Positions 54,344-63,298 of a stretch of 64,000 bases of DNA are shown piece after piece. Origin of the DNA: Chitinophaga terrae (ex Kim and Jung 2007) (GTDB lineage: Bacteria; Bacteroidota; Bacteroidia; Chitinophagales; Chitinophagaceae). The notes beneath the pieces are model-generated. The model saw only the letters and a list, made by a program, of their open reading frames with translations. It ran no database searches and was not told the origin of the DNA. The translations under genes and the position numbers were made by a program. Position 1 is the stretch's first letter; every line of letters begins with the position of its first letter. The stretch lies in assembly GCF_900107795.1 (NCBI RefSeq), contig NZ_FNRL01000009.1:124001-188000 (forward strand), read 5' to 3'.

Positions 54344-55387
54344 TTAAGCGTTAGGGCGCAGTTTACGTACTGCAGCACCAGCTTGCCACAATTCGCTTTC
54401 GCGGAGTTCTTTCAGTTCTTCGTTCAGTTTCTCGCGGTAGTCAGGAGTACTGTTGGAAGAGATAGAACGGGCAGCTTCTTTACCTGCAGCTACGCTCGCA
54501 TACAGCTCGTCGAACACTGGTTGGGTAGCATCTTTAAATTTCTTCCACCAATCCAATGCACCACGTTGAGCGGTAGTAGAGCAGTTAGCATACATCCAGT
54601 CCATACCATTTTCAGCTACCAGCGGCATGAGCGACTGAGTCAGCTCTTCTACTGTTTCGTTGAATGCTTCGGAAGGACTGTGACCGTTTTTACGCAGTGT
54701 TTCATATTGAGCAGCGAAGATACCCTGGATACAACCCATGAGAGAACCGCGTTCACCTGTCAGGTCGGAGAATACTTCTTTCTTGAAATCTGTTTCGAAC
54801 AGGTAACCGGAACCTACGCCGATACCCAGTGCTACAACGCGTTCTTTAGCGCGGCCGGTAGCGTCCTGGAAGATAGCGTAGCTGGAGTTCAGACCCTGAC
54901 CAGCCAGGAACAGGCGGCGCAGAGAAGTACCTGAACCTTTAGGAGCAACGAGGATAACGTCTACATCCGCCGGTGGAATGATACCGGTTTGATCTTTGTA
55001 AGTGATACCGAAACCGTGAGAGAAATACAATGCCTTACCAGGAGTCAGGTATTGTTTCAGTGTTGGCCATAAAGAGATCTGACCAGCATCAGACAACAGG
55101 AACTGGATGATAGTACCTTTTTGTGCAGCTTCTTCGATTTCGAATAAAGTTTCTCCAGGAACCCAGCCATCAGCTACTGCTTTATCCCAGGTTTTAGAAT
55201 TTTTACGCTGGCCTACGATTACGTTAAAGCCATTGTCTTTTAAGTTCAATGCCTGACCAGGGCCTTGTACCCCGTATCCGATAACTGCAATCACTTCGTT
55301 TTTCAGCACTTCCCTAGCTTTCTCCATTGGGAATTCTTCTCTGGTTACTACTTCTTCGAGTACACCTCCAAAATTGATGGTTGCCAT
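54344..55387 (-). CDS. ilvC: Ketol-acid reductoisomerase
   Basis: NADPH- and magnesium-dependent conversion of 2-acetolactate (or acetohydroxybutyrate) to the dihydroxy acid. 347 residues, class I length. NEVIAVIGYGVQGPGQALNL is the cofactor loop, QRKNSKTWDKAVADGW its specificity loop, LVAPKGSGTSLRRLFLAGQG and DLTGERGSLMGCIQGIFAAQ the metal- and substrate-binding core with Asp and Glu. Between ilvN and the ilvA attenuator. Confidence 0.96.
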   Translation of the reverse strand: MATINFGGVLEEVVTREEFPMEKAREVLKNEVIAVIGYGVQGPGQALNLKDNGFNVIVGQRKNSKTWDKAVADGWVPGETLFEIEEAAQKGTIIQFLLSDAGQISLWPTLKQYLTPGKALYFSHGFGITYKDQTGIIPPADVDVILVAPKGSGTSLRRLFLAGQGLNSSYAIFQDATGRAKERVVALGIGVGSGYLFETDFKKEVFSDLTGERGSLMGCIQGIFAAQYETLRKNGHSPSEAFNETVEELTQSLMPLVAENGMDWMYANCSTTAQRGALDWWKKFKDATQPVFDELYASVAAGKEAARSISSNSTPDYREKLNEELKELRESELWQAGAAVRKLRPNA

Positions 55388-55469
55388 GTGTTGATTTTTT
55401 TGCTATAGCCAATAACGATGTATGTTATTAACTGGCGTGATTTGAATGAATAATGATTTATAATTTTTC

Positions 55470-56009
55470 TTAGCTGAGTACAGCGTTTTCTTTTTTCTGC
55501 AGGTCTTTCAGGTGCTCATGGAAGCGACGGCTCCATTTCACGATCGCTACTCTTCCGCTTTTTGTATACTCGATCAGTCCATAAGGTTCGAGTACTTTGG
55601 TGAAGTCGATCAGCTCCTGCTGATGGCCTGTCTTCTCTATCACAAAATAATCGGCTGTGATAGTCAGTATCCTGGCCTGGTTATCACGGATCACCCTCTC
55701 AATATCGCCCTGGGCCAATGATTGGGTAGAGATCTTATACAGCGCCAACTCCTGGTATACCACTTCGTCTTCGTCGTGAACAAAAGCGCGGTGTATTTCT
55801 ATCAGCCGTTCGATCTGGCCGACTACCTTTTCCAGCTTTTCACGTGTAGACATTACCGTGATAACGAATTTATATACGCCAGGGATCTCTGTTTCAGCAG
55901 TGGTCAGACTGGTGATATTAATTCCTCTACGGGTAAAAATGATGGTGATACGGTTGGTGATACCTATACGATCTTCTGTATATACCGTAACTGTATATTC
56001 TTTTTGCAT
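55470..56009 (-). CDS. ilvN: Acetolactate synthase small (regulatory) subunit
   Basis: 179 residues with an N-terminal ACT domain (YTVTVYTEDRIGITNRITII, then FTRRGINITSLTTAETEIPG), which binds Val for feedback control of IlvB, and a C-terminal ALS_ss domain (ESLIEYTKSGRVAIVKWSRR). I start at the ATG at 56009, which has AGAGG upstream; the frame is open to a TTG at 56042. It follows ilvB by 41 nt. Confidence 0.93.
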   Translation of the reverse strand: MQKEYTVTVYTEDRIGITNRITIIFTRRGINITSLTTAETEIPGVYKFVITVMSTREKLEKVVGQIERLIEIHRAFVHDEDEVVYQELALYKISTQSLAQGDIERVIRDNQARILTITADYFVIEKTGHQQELIDFTKVLEPYGLIEYTKSGRVAIVKWSRRFHEHLKDLQKKENAVLS

Positions 56010-56050
56010 GTTGCCTCTGTTGTGAGTTTCAAAAATGATCAATAAACTTA

Positions 56051-57775
56051 CTACTCTAAACGAACGGTTTTGATTGGGGTACCTGCTACCACCATCGGAA
56101 ACACGTTATCTTCCTGTTCTACCACCACTTCAAGTAAATAAGCCCCGTCGTGAGCCAGCATCTCATCGATTGCCGCAGAGAGTTTTTCACGTTCTGTAAC
56201 TTTCTGGCCCGGGATAAAGAATCCTTTAGCGATCTGTATAAAGTCCGGGTTGATCATTTCAGTTGATGAGTAACGTTTGTCGAAGAACAGTTGCTGCCAC
56301 TGACGTACCATTCCCAGGAAGTTGTTGTTCAGGATCACTATTTTCACCCCGATCTGGGATTGATAGATAGTGCCGAGTTCCTGCAAGGTCATCTGGAAAC
56401 AACCATCTCCTATCACCGCTACCACCTGTTTGTCGGGCGCTCCCATTTTTGCGCCCATGGCAGCTGGCAGAGAGAATCCCATTGTTCCCATACCACCGGA
56501 AGTGATATTGGTATTCGGATTTTTAAAGCGATAGTAACGGGAGGCCACCATCTGGTGCTGTCCTACGTCTGTTACCAAGATCGCTTCCCTGTTGGTCTTT
56601 TCGGAGATCAGCCTCACCACTTCCGCCATTTTTACCTGGCCGGTAGTGGGATGCAATTCGTGTCGCTGGATCTTTTCGTATTCTTTCTTTTCTGCCTCAC
56701 GGAACTCCTGCAGCCATGATTCGTGGCTGGCAGGTTTAATGAGCGGAAGTAATTCCTGCAAAGCTTCTTTGGCATCGGCATGAACCGGAACGTCGGCGTG
56801 GATGATCTTGTTGATCTCTGCCGCATCTATCTCGATGTGGATAACCTTGGAGTTTGGTACATAGCTGCTAACGTCGCCGGTTACACGGTCGTCGAAGCGC
56901 ATGCCTACTGCAATGATCACGTCACTGTCGCCGGTGAGCATATTAGGCGCATAGTTGCCGTGCATACCCAGCAAACCTACATACAGCGGGTGATCTACAG
57001 GTACTGCAGATAATCCCAGCAATGTAGATCCCATCGGGATCTGGGCTTTTTCTGCCAGTGCGATGAGGTCTTTTTCAGCATTGGAGAGTAATACACCATG
57101 ACCGCAAAGGATAAATGGTTTCTTTGCTTCATTGATCAGCGCTGCTGCATCAGCTATCGCTGCTTTGTTTAAAACAGGGCGAGGCTGGTAGCTGCGGATA
57201 TATTCACATTTCTTTTCTTCGTATTCGAATTCCGCTGTCTGCGCATTCTTGGTGATATCTACCAGTACGGGACCAGGGCGGCCTGTACGTGCGATATAGA
57301 AGGCTTTGGATATAGCGGCAGGAATATCTTCTGCGCGGGTTACCTGGATATTCCATTTGGTGATCGGCATGGTGATGCCAATCACGTCTGTTTCCTGGAA
57401 AGCGTCGGTACCCAGCAAAGAAGCGGCTACCTGGCCGGTGATACAAACGATAGGCGTACTGTCCATGAACGCGTCGGCCAGGCCGGTAACCAGGTTGGTA
57501 GCGCCGGGGCCGGATGTTGCGAAAGCCACGCCTACTTTGCCGGAGCTGCGTGCGTAGCCCTGGGCGGCGTGAGTAGCGCCCTGTTCATGTCTTACAAGTA
57601 TATGATGTACTTTATCTCTAAAATCATACAGCGCATCATAAATTGGCATGATTGCGCCACCGGGATAACCGAAGATGGTTTCCACCCCTTCTGCTATCAA
57701 TGAGCGGATCACTGCTTCTGAACCGGTAATTACAGGTTTCTTAGCTGTTGGCTTTTCTGTAACCTCAGGCTTCAT
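56051..57775 (-). CDS. ilvB: Acetolactate synthase large subunit
   Basis: Catalytic ThDP/FAD enzyme joining two pyruvates (or pyruvate and 2-oxobutyrate). Family blocks: [20 protein letters not shown] with the catalytic Glu in [57 protein letters not shown], and the ThDP motif [20 protein letters not shown] with NNNFLG. I start at [10 protein letters not shown] (57775), with AAGGA 10 nt upstream; Met at 57799 is the alternative. Either way it overlaps the ilvD stop, suggesting translational coupling. Confidence 0.96.
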   Translation of the reverse strand: MKPEVTEKPTAKKPVITGSEAVIRSLIAEGVETIFGYPGGAIMPIYDALYDFRDKVHHILVRHEQGATHAAQGYARSSGKVGVAFATSGPGATNLVTGLADAFMDSTPIVCITGQVAASLLGTDAFQETDVIGITMPITKWNIQVTRAEDIPAAISKAFYIARTGRPGPVLVDITKNAQTAEFEYEEKKCEYIRSYQPRPVLNKAAIADAAALINEAKKPFILCGHGVLLSNAEKDLIALAEKAQIPMGSTLLGLSAVPVDHPLYVGLLGMHGNYAPNMLTGDSDVIIAVGMRFDDRVTGDVSSYVPNSKVIHIEIDAAEINKIIHADVPVHADAKEALQELLPLIKPASHESWLQEFREAEKKEYEKIQRHELHPTTGQVKMAEVVRLISEKTNREAILVTDVGQHQMVASRYYRFKNPNTNITSGGMGTMGFSLPAAMGAKMGAPDKQVVAVIGDGCFQMTLQELGTIYQSQIGVKIVILNNNFLGMVRQWQQLFFDKRYSSTEMINPDFIQIAKGFFIPGQKVTEREKLSAAIDEMLAHDGAYLLEVVVEQEDNVFPMVVAGTPIKTVRLE

Positions 57776-59444
57776 CAGTAACACATCCTTCTGTTGCATT
57801 TTTTACAAGTTTTGCGTACTTAAATAAGATTCCGTTAGATGCTTTTAATGCAGGCTGTTTCCATGCGGCCCTGCGAGCTGCAAGTTCCTCATCGCTCAGT
57901 TCTACATTAATGAAGTTTTTAGTTGCATCTATTTCAATAATATCATCATCTTTTACCAGGGCGATATTACCGCCTTCGAAAGCTTCAGGGGTAATATGGC
58001 CTACTACAAAGCCATGTGTTCCACCAGAGAAGCGGCCATCAGTGATCAAAGCAACACTTTTACCCAGTCCGGCGCCCATGATCGCACTAGTCGGTTTCAA
58101 CATCTCTGGCATGCCGGGCGCTCCTTTAGGGCCCACCTGGCGAATGACGACAACATCTCCTGCCTTCACTTTGCCTGAAGAGATACCTGCGATCAGTTCA
58201 AATTCCCCGTCGAATACCCTCGCAGGGCCTTTGAAACGTTCGCCTTCCTTACCGGTGATCTTGGCCACAGCACCCTGGGTAGCCAGGTTACCGTAGAGGA
58301 TCTGGATATGCGCTGTTTGTTTCAATGGTTTTTCCAACGGCACAATGATATCCTGTGATTCGAATTCAATATCCGGTACAGATTCCAGGTTTTCTGCCAC
58401 AGTTTTACCGGTTACGGTCAAACAATGACCATGGAGATAACCTTTCTTCAATAAATATTTCATTACCAATGGTATACCACCGATCTTATGCAGGTCTTCC
58501 ATGAGGTATTTACCACTTGGTTTCAGATCTGCGATCAGCGGCGTTTTATCGCTGATGCGCTGGAAATCGTCAATAGTCAGCGGAATATTCACTGATTTCG
58601 CTACAGCGATCATATGCAGTACAGCGTTGGTACTACCGCCGGTAGCCATTATCACTGTCAATGCGTTTTCGAATGCTTCTTTGGTCATGATATCCCTTGG
58701 CTTGATATCTTTTTCCAGCAGCAGCTTAATATATTGACCGGCAGCGATACATTCGTCCCTCTTTTCCTGGCTCAGCGCCGGGTTGGAAGAACTGTAAGGC
58801 AGGCTCATACCCATTGCTTCAATAGCGGAAGACATGGTGTTAGCGGTATACATACCGCCGCATGCGCCGGCGCCAGGGCAGGCATTTTTCACGATGCCCT
58901 GGAAATCTCCTTCATCCAGCTTGCCGGCGATCTTCTGGCCTAAAGCTTCAAATGCGGAGATAATATTCAAATCCTGACCTTTATATTTTCCAGGGGCAAT
59001 AGAACCACCATATACCATGATAGAAGGGCGGTTCAGACGGCCCATTGCCATTAATGATCCCGGCATGTTCTTATCACAGCCCGGTACAGTGATCAGCGCA
59101 TCATAATACTGGGCGCCTGCCACTGTTTCGATAGAATCTGCGATGAGATCACGGCTAACAAGAGAGTAACGCATACCTTCAGTACCATTGCTGATACCAT
59201 CACTAACGCCGATAGTATTGAAGATGAGACCTACCAGGCCATTATCCCATACCCCTTTTTTCACATCCTGAGCAAGGCTGTTCAGGTGCATATTACAAGG
59301 GTTACCATCGTAGCCCATACTTACAATACCAACCTGTGCCTTTTTAAGGTCTTCTTCGGTAAGGCCAATTGCATATAATTGGGCCTGTGCGGCTGGCTGA
59401 GTAGGATCCTGAGTGATCGTTTTACTGTATTTGTTTAATTCCAT
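57765..59444 (-). CDS. ilvD: Dihydroxy-acid dehydratase
   Basis: Fe-S dehydratase giving the 2-oxo acids for Val, Leu and Ile. 559 residues. [20 protein letters not shown] has the first cluster Cys, [20 protein letters not shown] the second, and [20 protein letters not shown] the third. [20 protein letters not shown] and [20 protein letters not shown] form the C-terminal family block. It stands 278 nt downstream of ilvE, a gap that may hold a further promoter or terminator. Confidence 0.97.
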   Translation of the reverse strand: MELNKYSKTITQDPTQPAAQAQLYAIGLTEEDLKKAQVGIVSMGYDGNPCNMHLNSLAQDVKKGVWDNGLVGLIFNTIGVSDGISNGTEGMRYSLVSRDLIADSIETVAGAQYYDALITVPGCDKNMPGSLMAMGRLNRPSIMVYGGSIAPGKYKGQDLNIISAFEALGQKIAGKLDEGDFQGIVKNACPGAGACGGMYTANTMSSAIEAMGMSLPYSSSNPALSQEKRDECIAAGQYIKLLLEKDIKPRDIMTKEAFENALTVIMATGGSTNAVLHMIAVAKSVNIPLTIDDFQRISDKTPLIADLKPSGKYLMEDLHKIGGIPLVMKYLLKKGYLHGHCLTVTGKTVAENLESVPDIEFESQDIIVPLEKPLKQTAHIQILYGNLATQGAVAKITGKEGERFKGPARVFDGEFELIAGISSGKVKAGDVVVIRQVGPKGAPGMPEMLKPTSAIMGAGLGKSVALITDGRFSGGTHGFVVGHITPEAFEGGNIALVKDDDIIEIDATKNFINVELSDEELAARRAAWKQPALKASNGILFKYAKLVKNATEGCVTDEA

Positions 59445-59722
59445 TGTTTTATAATTATCCAGATAATCCTGTTTTACAATAACCCTATTTTAAACTTCTG
59501 CACAAAATACCCGGTAGCGCTTTCAAATTCAAACCAAATATTTCGTGGTTAGCCGGTATTCAAATCGTTCGTTTTGTCGCTGAATCCCGCTACCATAGGG
59601 AATACTTACTAGTCCGATTTACAACATTCAAGGGTCAAAAAAGGGGCTTAATTAATTTTTTATTCCCCTAAATTACCCGGCAAAACAGCCGTTGTACAGC
59701 ATGCTGTTTACCACGTTGCCGG
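59445..59722 (-). other. Gap between ilvE and ilvD with a weak terminator-like hairpin
   Basis: No gene and no branched-chain leader peptide seen. On the minus strand, AGGGG and CCCCT (5 bp, about 18-nt AT-rich loop) are followed by TTTTTT near 59640, a weak terminator. A perfect 12-bp palindrome ACAGCATGCTGT lies just after the ilvE stop. A loose promoter candidate (TTTG-N20-TATTTTG) near 59505-59535 may serve ilvD separately. Confidence 0.45.
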
Positions 59723-60625
59723 CTATACTAAGGTAGCGCCGGCGCTTACCGGCCTGCCGGTTACCCGGTTTTTGTAGGCCTGTTGCAGCTTTTGACAGAG
59801 AGAACCTTCCCAGGGCAGCGGGAATTCGTACTCATCCAGGGCCTTCAGACCAGCGATCTCAGCCCCTGTTCCACATACGAAAGCGGCATCAGCAGTTTTT
59901 AACTCGTTGATTGTGAATAATTTTTCCTCAACCGGGATATTCATTTCCCGGCAGAGCTCTATTACCGTAGCCCTGGTAATGCCGGGCAGGATGTTGCCCA
60001 AAGCGGGAGTGTACATCTTCCCGTTCTTCTCAAAAAAGAGGTTGGCGCTGGCAGCTTCTGCCACAAAGCCATGGGCATCAAGGAGTAAAGCTTCGTCGAA
60101 CCCTTTGCGGCGGGCCTCTTCCGACGCCAGGATAGAATTGATGTATAAACCCGAGGATTTAGATTCAATTTCGAAGGCTTTGGGGTTTGGGCGTTCGTAC
60201 GAGGAGGTCATGAGCCTCAGCATCTTATCACCAAGATAAGCGCCCCAGTTCCAGGCGCAGATGAAGATATGAGAAGCAGCGGCGGCTTTCAGCGTCATAC
60301 CGGGCGGGCAATATACAAGAGGCCTGATGTACGCTTCCTGCAGGTTATTCAGTTCCAGCACTTTATAGCTGGCTTCAATCAGTTCATTGTTATCAAAAGG
60401 GTAAGGGATGTGAATAAGTTCGCAGGAACGTTTCAGTCTTTCATAATGTGCTTCTGCCTTGAAGATGCGCACATCGCTGCCGACGGTTTTGTAAGCGCGG
60501 ATACCTTCGAAGGCGGCATAGCCGTAGTGGAGCGACTGGCCATACAGGTCAGTAGAGGCCGTGGCGGCCCTGGTGAATTCACCATTCAGGTAAATAGTGG
60601 TCTGGTGATCATAATAACTATTCAT
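59723..60625 (-). CDS. ilvE: Branched-chain amino acid aminotransferase
   Basis: Fold-type IV PLP enzyme transferring amino groups between Glu and the branched-chain oxo acids. 300 residues. LYGQSLHYGYAAFEGIRAYK, EIESKSSGLYINSILASEEA with the PLP Lys, EALLLDAHGFVAEAASANLF and GNILPGITRATVIELCREMN, then AAFVCGTGAEIAGLKALDEY are the family motifs. First structural gene of the ilv operon, 18 nt after the U-tract of the leader terminator. Confidence 0.95.
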   Translation of the reverse strand: MNSYYDHQTTIYLNGEFTRAATASTDLYGQSLHYGYAAFEGIRAYKTVGSDVRIFKAEAHYERLKRSCELIHIPYPFDNNELIEASYKVLELNNLQEAYIRPLVYCPPGMTLKAAAASHIFICAWNWGAYLGDKMLRLMTSSYERPNPKAFEIESKSSGLYINSILASEEARRKGFDEALLLDAHGFVAEAASANLFFEKNGKMYTPALGNILPGITRATVIELCREMNIPVEEKLFTINELKTADAAFVCGTGAEIAGLKALDEYEFPLPWEGSLCQKLQQAYKNRVTGRPVSAGATLV

Positions 60626-60642
60626 AATAAACGAATTAGGCG

Positions 60643-60676
60643 CAAAAAAAAGCCTTCCTCGTTGCGGAGGAAGGCT
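60643..60676 (-). terminator. Leader terminator (attenuator) before ilvE
   Basis: 10-bp perfect stem AGCCTTCCTC (60676-60667 with 60660-60651), 6-nt loop, then eight U (60650-60643). Its 5' side CCUUCCUCCG can pair instead with CGGAGGA...AGCU (60715-60704), which overlaps the leader stop codon: seven plus three pairs. That competing helix is the antiterminator. Confidence 0.93.
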
Positions 60677-60705
60677 GTATATCGTTATGATTATATCTAC
60701 GTTAG

Positions 60706-60822
60706 CTATCCTCCGACCTGATGGCGAATAATGACAACAATAATAACCACGACGATAGAGAGGACGCTGCTGAGCCCTGCTATGATCCGGTTAGTGTTTG
60801 TATTGTTGTTATTACCTTTCAT
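60706..60822 (-). CDS. Branched-chain leader peptide of the ilv operon
   Basis: 38-codon reading frame, ATG at 60822 to TAG at 60706, starting MKGNNNNTNTNRIIAGLSSV. Residues 23-32 are IVVVIIVVII, and nearby Leu17, Val20 and Leu21 add to the control region; in total 8 Ile, 7 Val and 2 Leu of 38. It ends RHQVGG. The antiterminator segment spans the last codons and the stop, so a ribosome that finishes covers it and the terminator forms, while one stalled on the Ile/Val run leaves it free. Matches the known logic of ilv leaders in proteobacteria; expression here is inferred. Confidence 0.93.
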   Translation of the reverse strand: MKGNNNNTNTNRIIAGLSSVLSIVVVIIVVIIRHQVGG

Positions 60823-60851
60823 TGGGAGGTATGAAATGATTTGTGTTTTCA

Positions 60852-60883
60852 CAAATGTATCTGACTATGAAGTTAAAAACAAA
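60852..60883 (-). promoter_or_regulatory. Promoter of the ilv operon
   Basis: Minus-strand TTTG (60880-60883), 20-nt spacer and TACATTTG (60852-60859). The predicted start near 60845 is about 23 nt before the leader ATG. Confidence 0.78.
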
Positions 60884-60986
60884 CAATGCGACAAGATTTC
60901 GTCAAAAATTAATTTCTATATAATAGTTAGATAATTTTCAAATTAATCTTTAATTATTAAATTTTATCAAACAAATCATGAAAATA

Positions 60987-61017
60987 AAAGAGAGCGAAGA
61001 AAATCCCCGCTCTCTTT
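60987..61017 (-). terminator. Terminator of the kinase/nucleotidyltransferase operon
   Basis: 10-bp perfect stem AAAGAGAGCG (60987-60996 with 61008-61017), 11-nt loop, followed by TTATTTTC on the minus strand. Confidence 0.8.
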
Positions 61018-61050
61018 AAATTTTCGCCGCCGTCTTATGCGCCTGGCGAG

Positions 61051-61111
61051 AAAAATGATTTCATTTCATTTACTGTTCACGTTCTAAAAATGATTTCATT
61101 TTATTGTTCAC
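61051..61111 (-). repeat. Short tandem duplication at a gene 3' end
   Basis: AAAAATGATTTCATTT...GTTCAC occurs at 61051-61080 and again at 61086-61111. The second copy includes the stop codon and last codons of the kinase gene at 61101. The first copy is a slightly diverged duplicate just downstream of it. Confidence 0.8.
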
Positions 61112-62198
61112 TTTTTTCACTGATCAGCAGGCATTTATCGATAATGCGCTGCAGTATTGGTTCTTTTTCGATCAGTCGCTGCAATAATACCAGTTGGTTT
61201 TTAGCGCGGTCGAAGTTGTGGTTTGGATACCTGGTCGGGTAGTAAACGTCCCCGTTCAGGTAGTCTGTAAGGAATCTGATTCCCTGCATGTAGATCATAA
61301 ACTTTCCTGCGAAGAACAATTGTTGCTTTTCAACATTTGTGAGCGTTCCTCCGACTTCTTCCAGGTATCCCTGCATGAGGGCTTCGAAATAAGCTTCGCG
61401 GACGACGATCTTACTGAAATCGCTTTCTTCTTCTGAGACGGGGCAAACATAGGTTCTAACCATATCGCCCAGGTCGGAGATGATTTTGCCCGGCATCAGG
61501 GTATCCAGGTCGCAAACACAAATACCTTCAAAAGTTGTTTTGTTGAGCAAGACATTATTGATCTTGGTATCGTGGTGCATTAACCTGTCCTTGAACTCGG
61601 GATCTGTTTTCAGTTGTTCATACGTTACTGCGATGTCGGAGTAGCGCAGGAAATCTTCAATCATTCCTTCTGCTGCTGCTTTCCTGTCTTCCTCTGCGTT
61701 TTTGATAGCATCCTGGAAGGCGCTGTACCGGAGGGTAAGATTGTGAAAGTTTGGAATAGAAGCTTTAAACGGTTTCAGATCGATGCCCGAAAGGTAACTG
61801 GCCAGGCGTCCAAATTGTTTGGCCGCTTCGTAAGCCTGCTTTGGGTTATCGGCCTGATCTACCGTTACGGAACCCGCAATGAAGGGGATCAATCGCCAGT
61901 ATTCGTTGTTGATTACAAAGAGCTCTTCCCCGTTAACCGTGGGGATCGGCGTAATAAACAGATAGCCGGGATGATTTACTGCCAGGTAATCTGCTGCCAT
62001 TCTTTGGTTAGCAGCGATGATACCCGGCTCCTTGAATACGTTCACATTGATCTTTTGTAAAACGTACTTGCTGCTGTCCTGCTTCTTCTCGAGCAAAAAG
62101 GTGTTGTTGATGTGTCCTGATCCAAATTTTCGGACATTTAATCCTTCAGGCTCCAAACCAAAAGCCTGAAGGATCTTTTCATTGGGTTTTATTTCCAT
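61101..62198 (-). CDS. APH-family sugar kinase (NahK/AmgK-like)
   Basis: 365-residue phosphotransferase of the aminoglycoside/choline kinase fold. VRKFGSGHINNTFLLEK and YVLQKINVNVF form the N-lobe with the ATP Lys; RLMHHDTKINNVLLNKTTFE is the catalytic loop (HHDTKxxN) and GICVCDLDTLMPGKIISDLG the metal Asp. NahK-type members phosphorylate N-acetylhexosamines at C1. It overlaps the nucleotidyltransferase gene upstream by 10 nt, so the pair resembles AmgK-MurU-type anomeric kinase plus NDP-sugar synthase. The sugar is not identified. Confidence 0.85.
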   Translation of the reverse strand: MEIKPNEKILQAFGLEPEGLNVRKFGSGHINNTFLLEKKQDSSKYVLQKINVNVFKEPGIIAANQRMAADYLAVNHPGYLFITPIPTVNGEELFVINNEYWRLIPFIAGSVTVDQADNPKQAYEAAKQFGRLASYLSGIDLKPFKASIPNFHNLTLRYSAFQDAIKNAEEDRKAAAEGMIEDFLRYSDIAVTYEQLKTDPEFKDRLMHHDTKINNVLLNKTTFEGICVCDLDTLMPGKIISDLGDMVRTYVCPVSEEESDFSKIVVREAYFEALMQGYLEEVGGTLTNVEKQQLFFAGKFMIYMQGIRFLTDYLNGDVYYPTRYPNHNFDRAKNQLVLLQRLIEKEPILQRIIDKCLLISEKSEQ

Positions 62199-63091
62199 AA
62201 ATTGTCTGGATATTCTCCCTTCTTAACCAGTTCATTCAAACTGGCCTGCACTCCTGGTGCATCTTCTTTGTAGGTAACGCCAAACCATTGTGCGCTGGTA
62301 GGCAATACCTTCACCTGGCCTATGTTCCTGCGAATAAACTCGTCTGCCACAATTGGAATAAAGAATTCGGATTTTGGATTACTGATATTCTTTTCGAGAA
62401 ATTCGTTGAAAAGGGTCTGGCTAAGTTGAAAAACGCTCGGATCAAAGCCCCAGAAGTTCATAGATACCGGGGTATCGGCAGGCAGCGGATGTTTTGAGCC
62501 GTCTGCTTCTTCGTATACGATCTGGTCGTTCTCTTTGTATATTTTAGTTCTTTCGTTGATAGCTGCGAGGTTGCCTGCTTCGTTTACAGAACAAACGCCA
62601 CGGGAAACAGAACCATGTTCACTGATAGTTTTACCTAACTGGTAACCTACTACGCTGTACAGCTCAGGTTTGCATTCATTTTTCAGGAAAGCGGCCATTT
62701 TCACGAAAGAATCGGTACCATAGAAATCATCCGCATTGATCACTGCAAATGGTTCATTGATAGCGTCTTTAGCGCACAAAATAGCATGGGCGGTACCCCA
62801 AGGTTTGGTCCTTTCTGCGGGGATCTGATGACCGCCAACAAAAGCACCCATTTCCTGATATACATAATCCGTTTTAATACGTCCTTTCAGCTTGGGTTCA
62901 AAGATCTCTTTGAACTCGCTGGCAAAGTTTTCACGGATAATAAATACAATTTTTCCAAAGCCGGCATTGATCGCATCATAAATTGAGTAATCAATAATTG
63001 TCTCACCACTGGGGCCAAATTCCTGGATTTGTTTCAAACTGCCGTAACGACTGGCCATTCCGGCCGCTAAAATCAATAAAGTCGGTTGCAT
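62189..63091 (-). CDS. Sugar-phosphate nucleotidyltransferase
   Basis: NTP-transferase fold, about 300 residues from MQPTLLILAAGMASRYGSLK, which carries the G-x-G-x-R-type nucleotide loop. FGKIVFIIRENFASEFKE and WGTAHAILCAKDAINEPFAV precede the metal motif NADDFYG. I start at the ATG at 63091, because the motif begins there; the frame is open to 63157. Together with the kinase gene it probably makes a UDP- or other NDP-sugar from a free sugar. It is longer than MurU, so the exact product is open. Confidence 0.87.
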   Translation of the reverse strand: MQPTLLILAAGMASRYGSLKQIQEFGPSGETIIDYSIYDAINAGFGKIVFIIRENFASEFKEIFEPKLKGRIKTDYVYQEMGAFVGGHQIPAERTKPWGTAHAILCAKDAINEPFAVINADDFYGTDSFVKMAAFLKNECKPELYSVVGYQLGKTISEHGSVSRGVCSVNEAGNLAAINERTKIYKENDQIVYEEADGSKHPLPADTPVSMNFWGFDPSVFQLSQTLFNEFLEKNISNPKSEFFIPIVADEFIRRNIGQVKVLPTSAQWFGVTYKEDAPGVQASLNELVKKGEYPDNLWK

Positions 63092-63298
63092 TTTTCTGAT
63101 ATTAGTTTTATAATTATCAACTATTTCCCTAAAAATATCGGCGCCTAATTTAATCATTAAATACTGTTTTATCAGTTTCTTTTGTGTTACTTCCTTGTTT
63201 TCACTGCAATTTTGCTACGTTTCGCCATACTCTAAGCCCCTCTCACACTGCCTTTTCCTTACAAACCTTACCTTCGCCAAAAATCTTTCAGTCCAAGC

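Noticed and set aside
59445..59722. Possible third branched-chain leader between ilvE and ilvD
   Set aside because: Short frames present (MLYNGCFAG, MVAGFSDKTNDLNTG) have no Ile/Val/Leu run and no matching terminator pairing.
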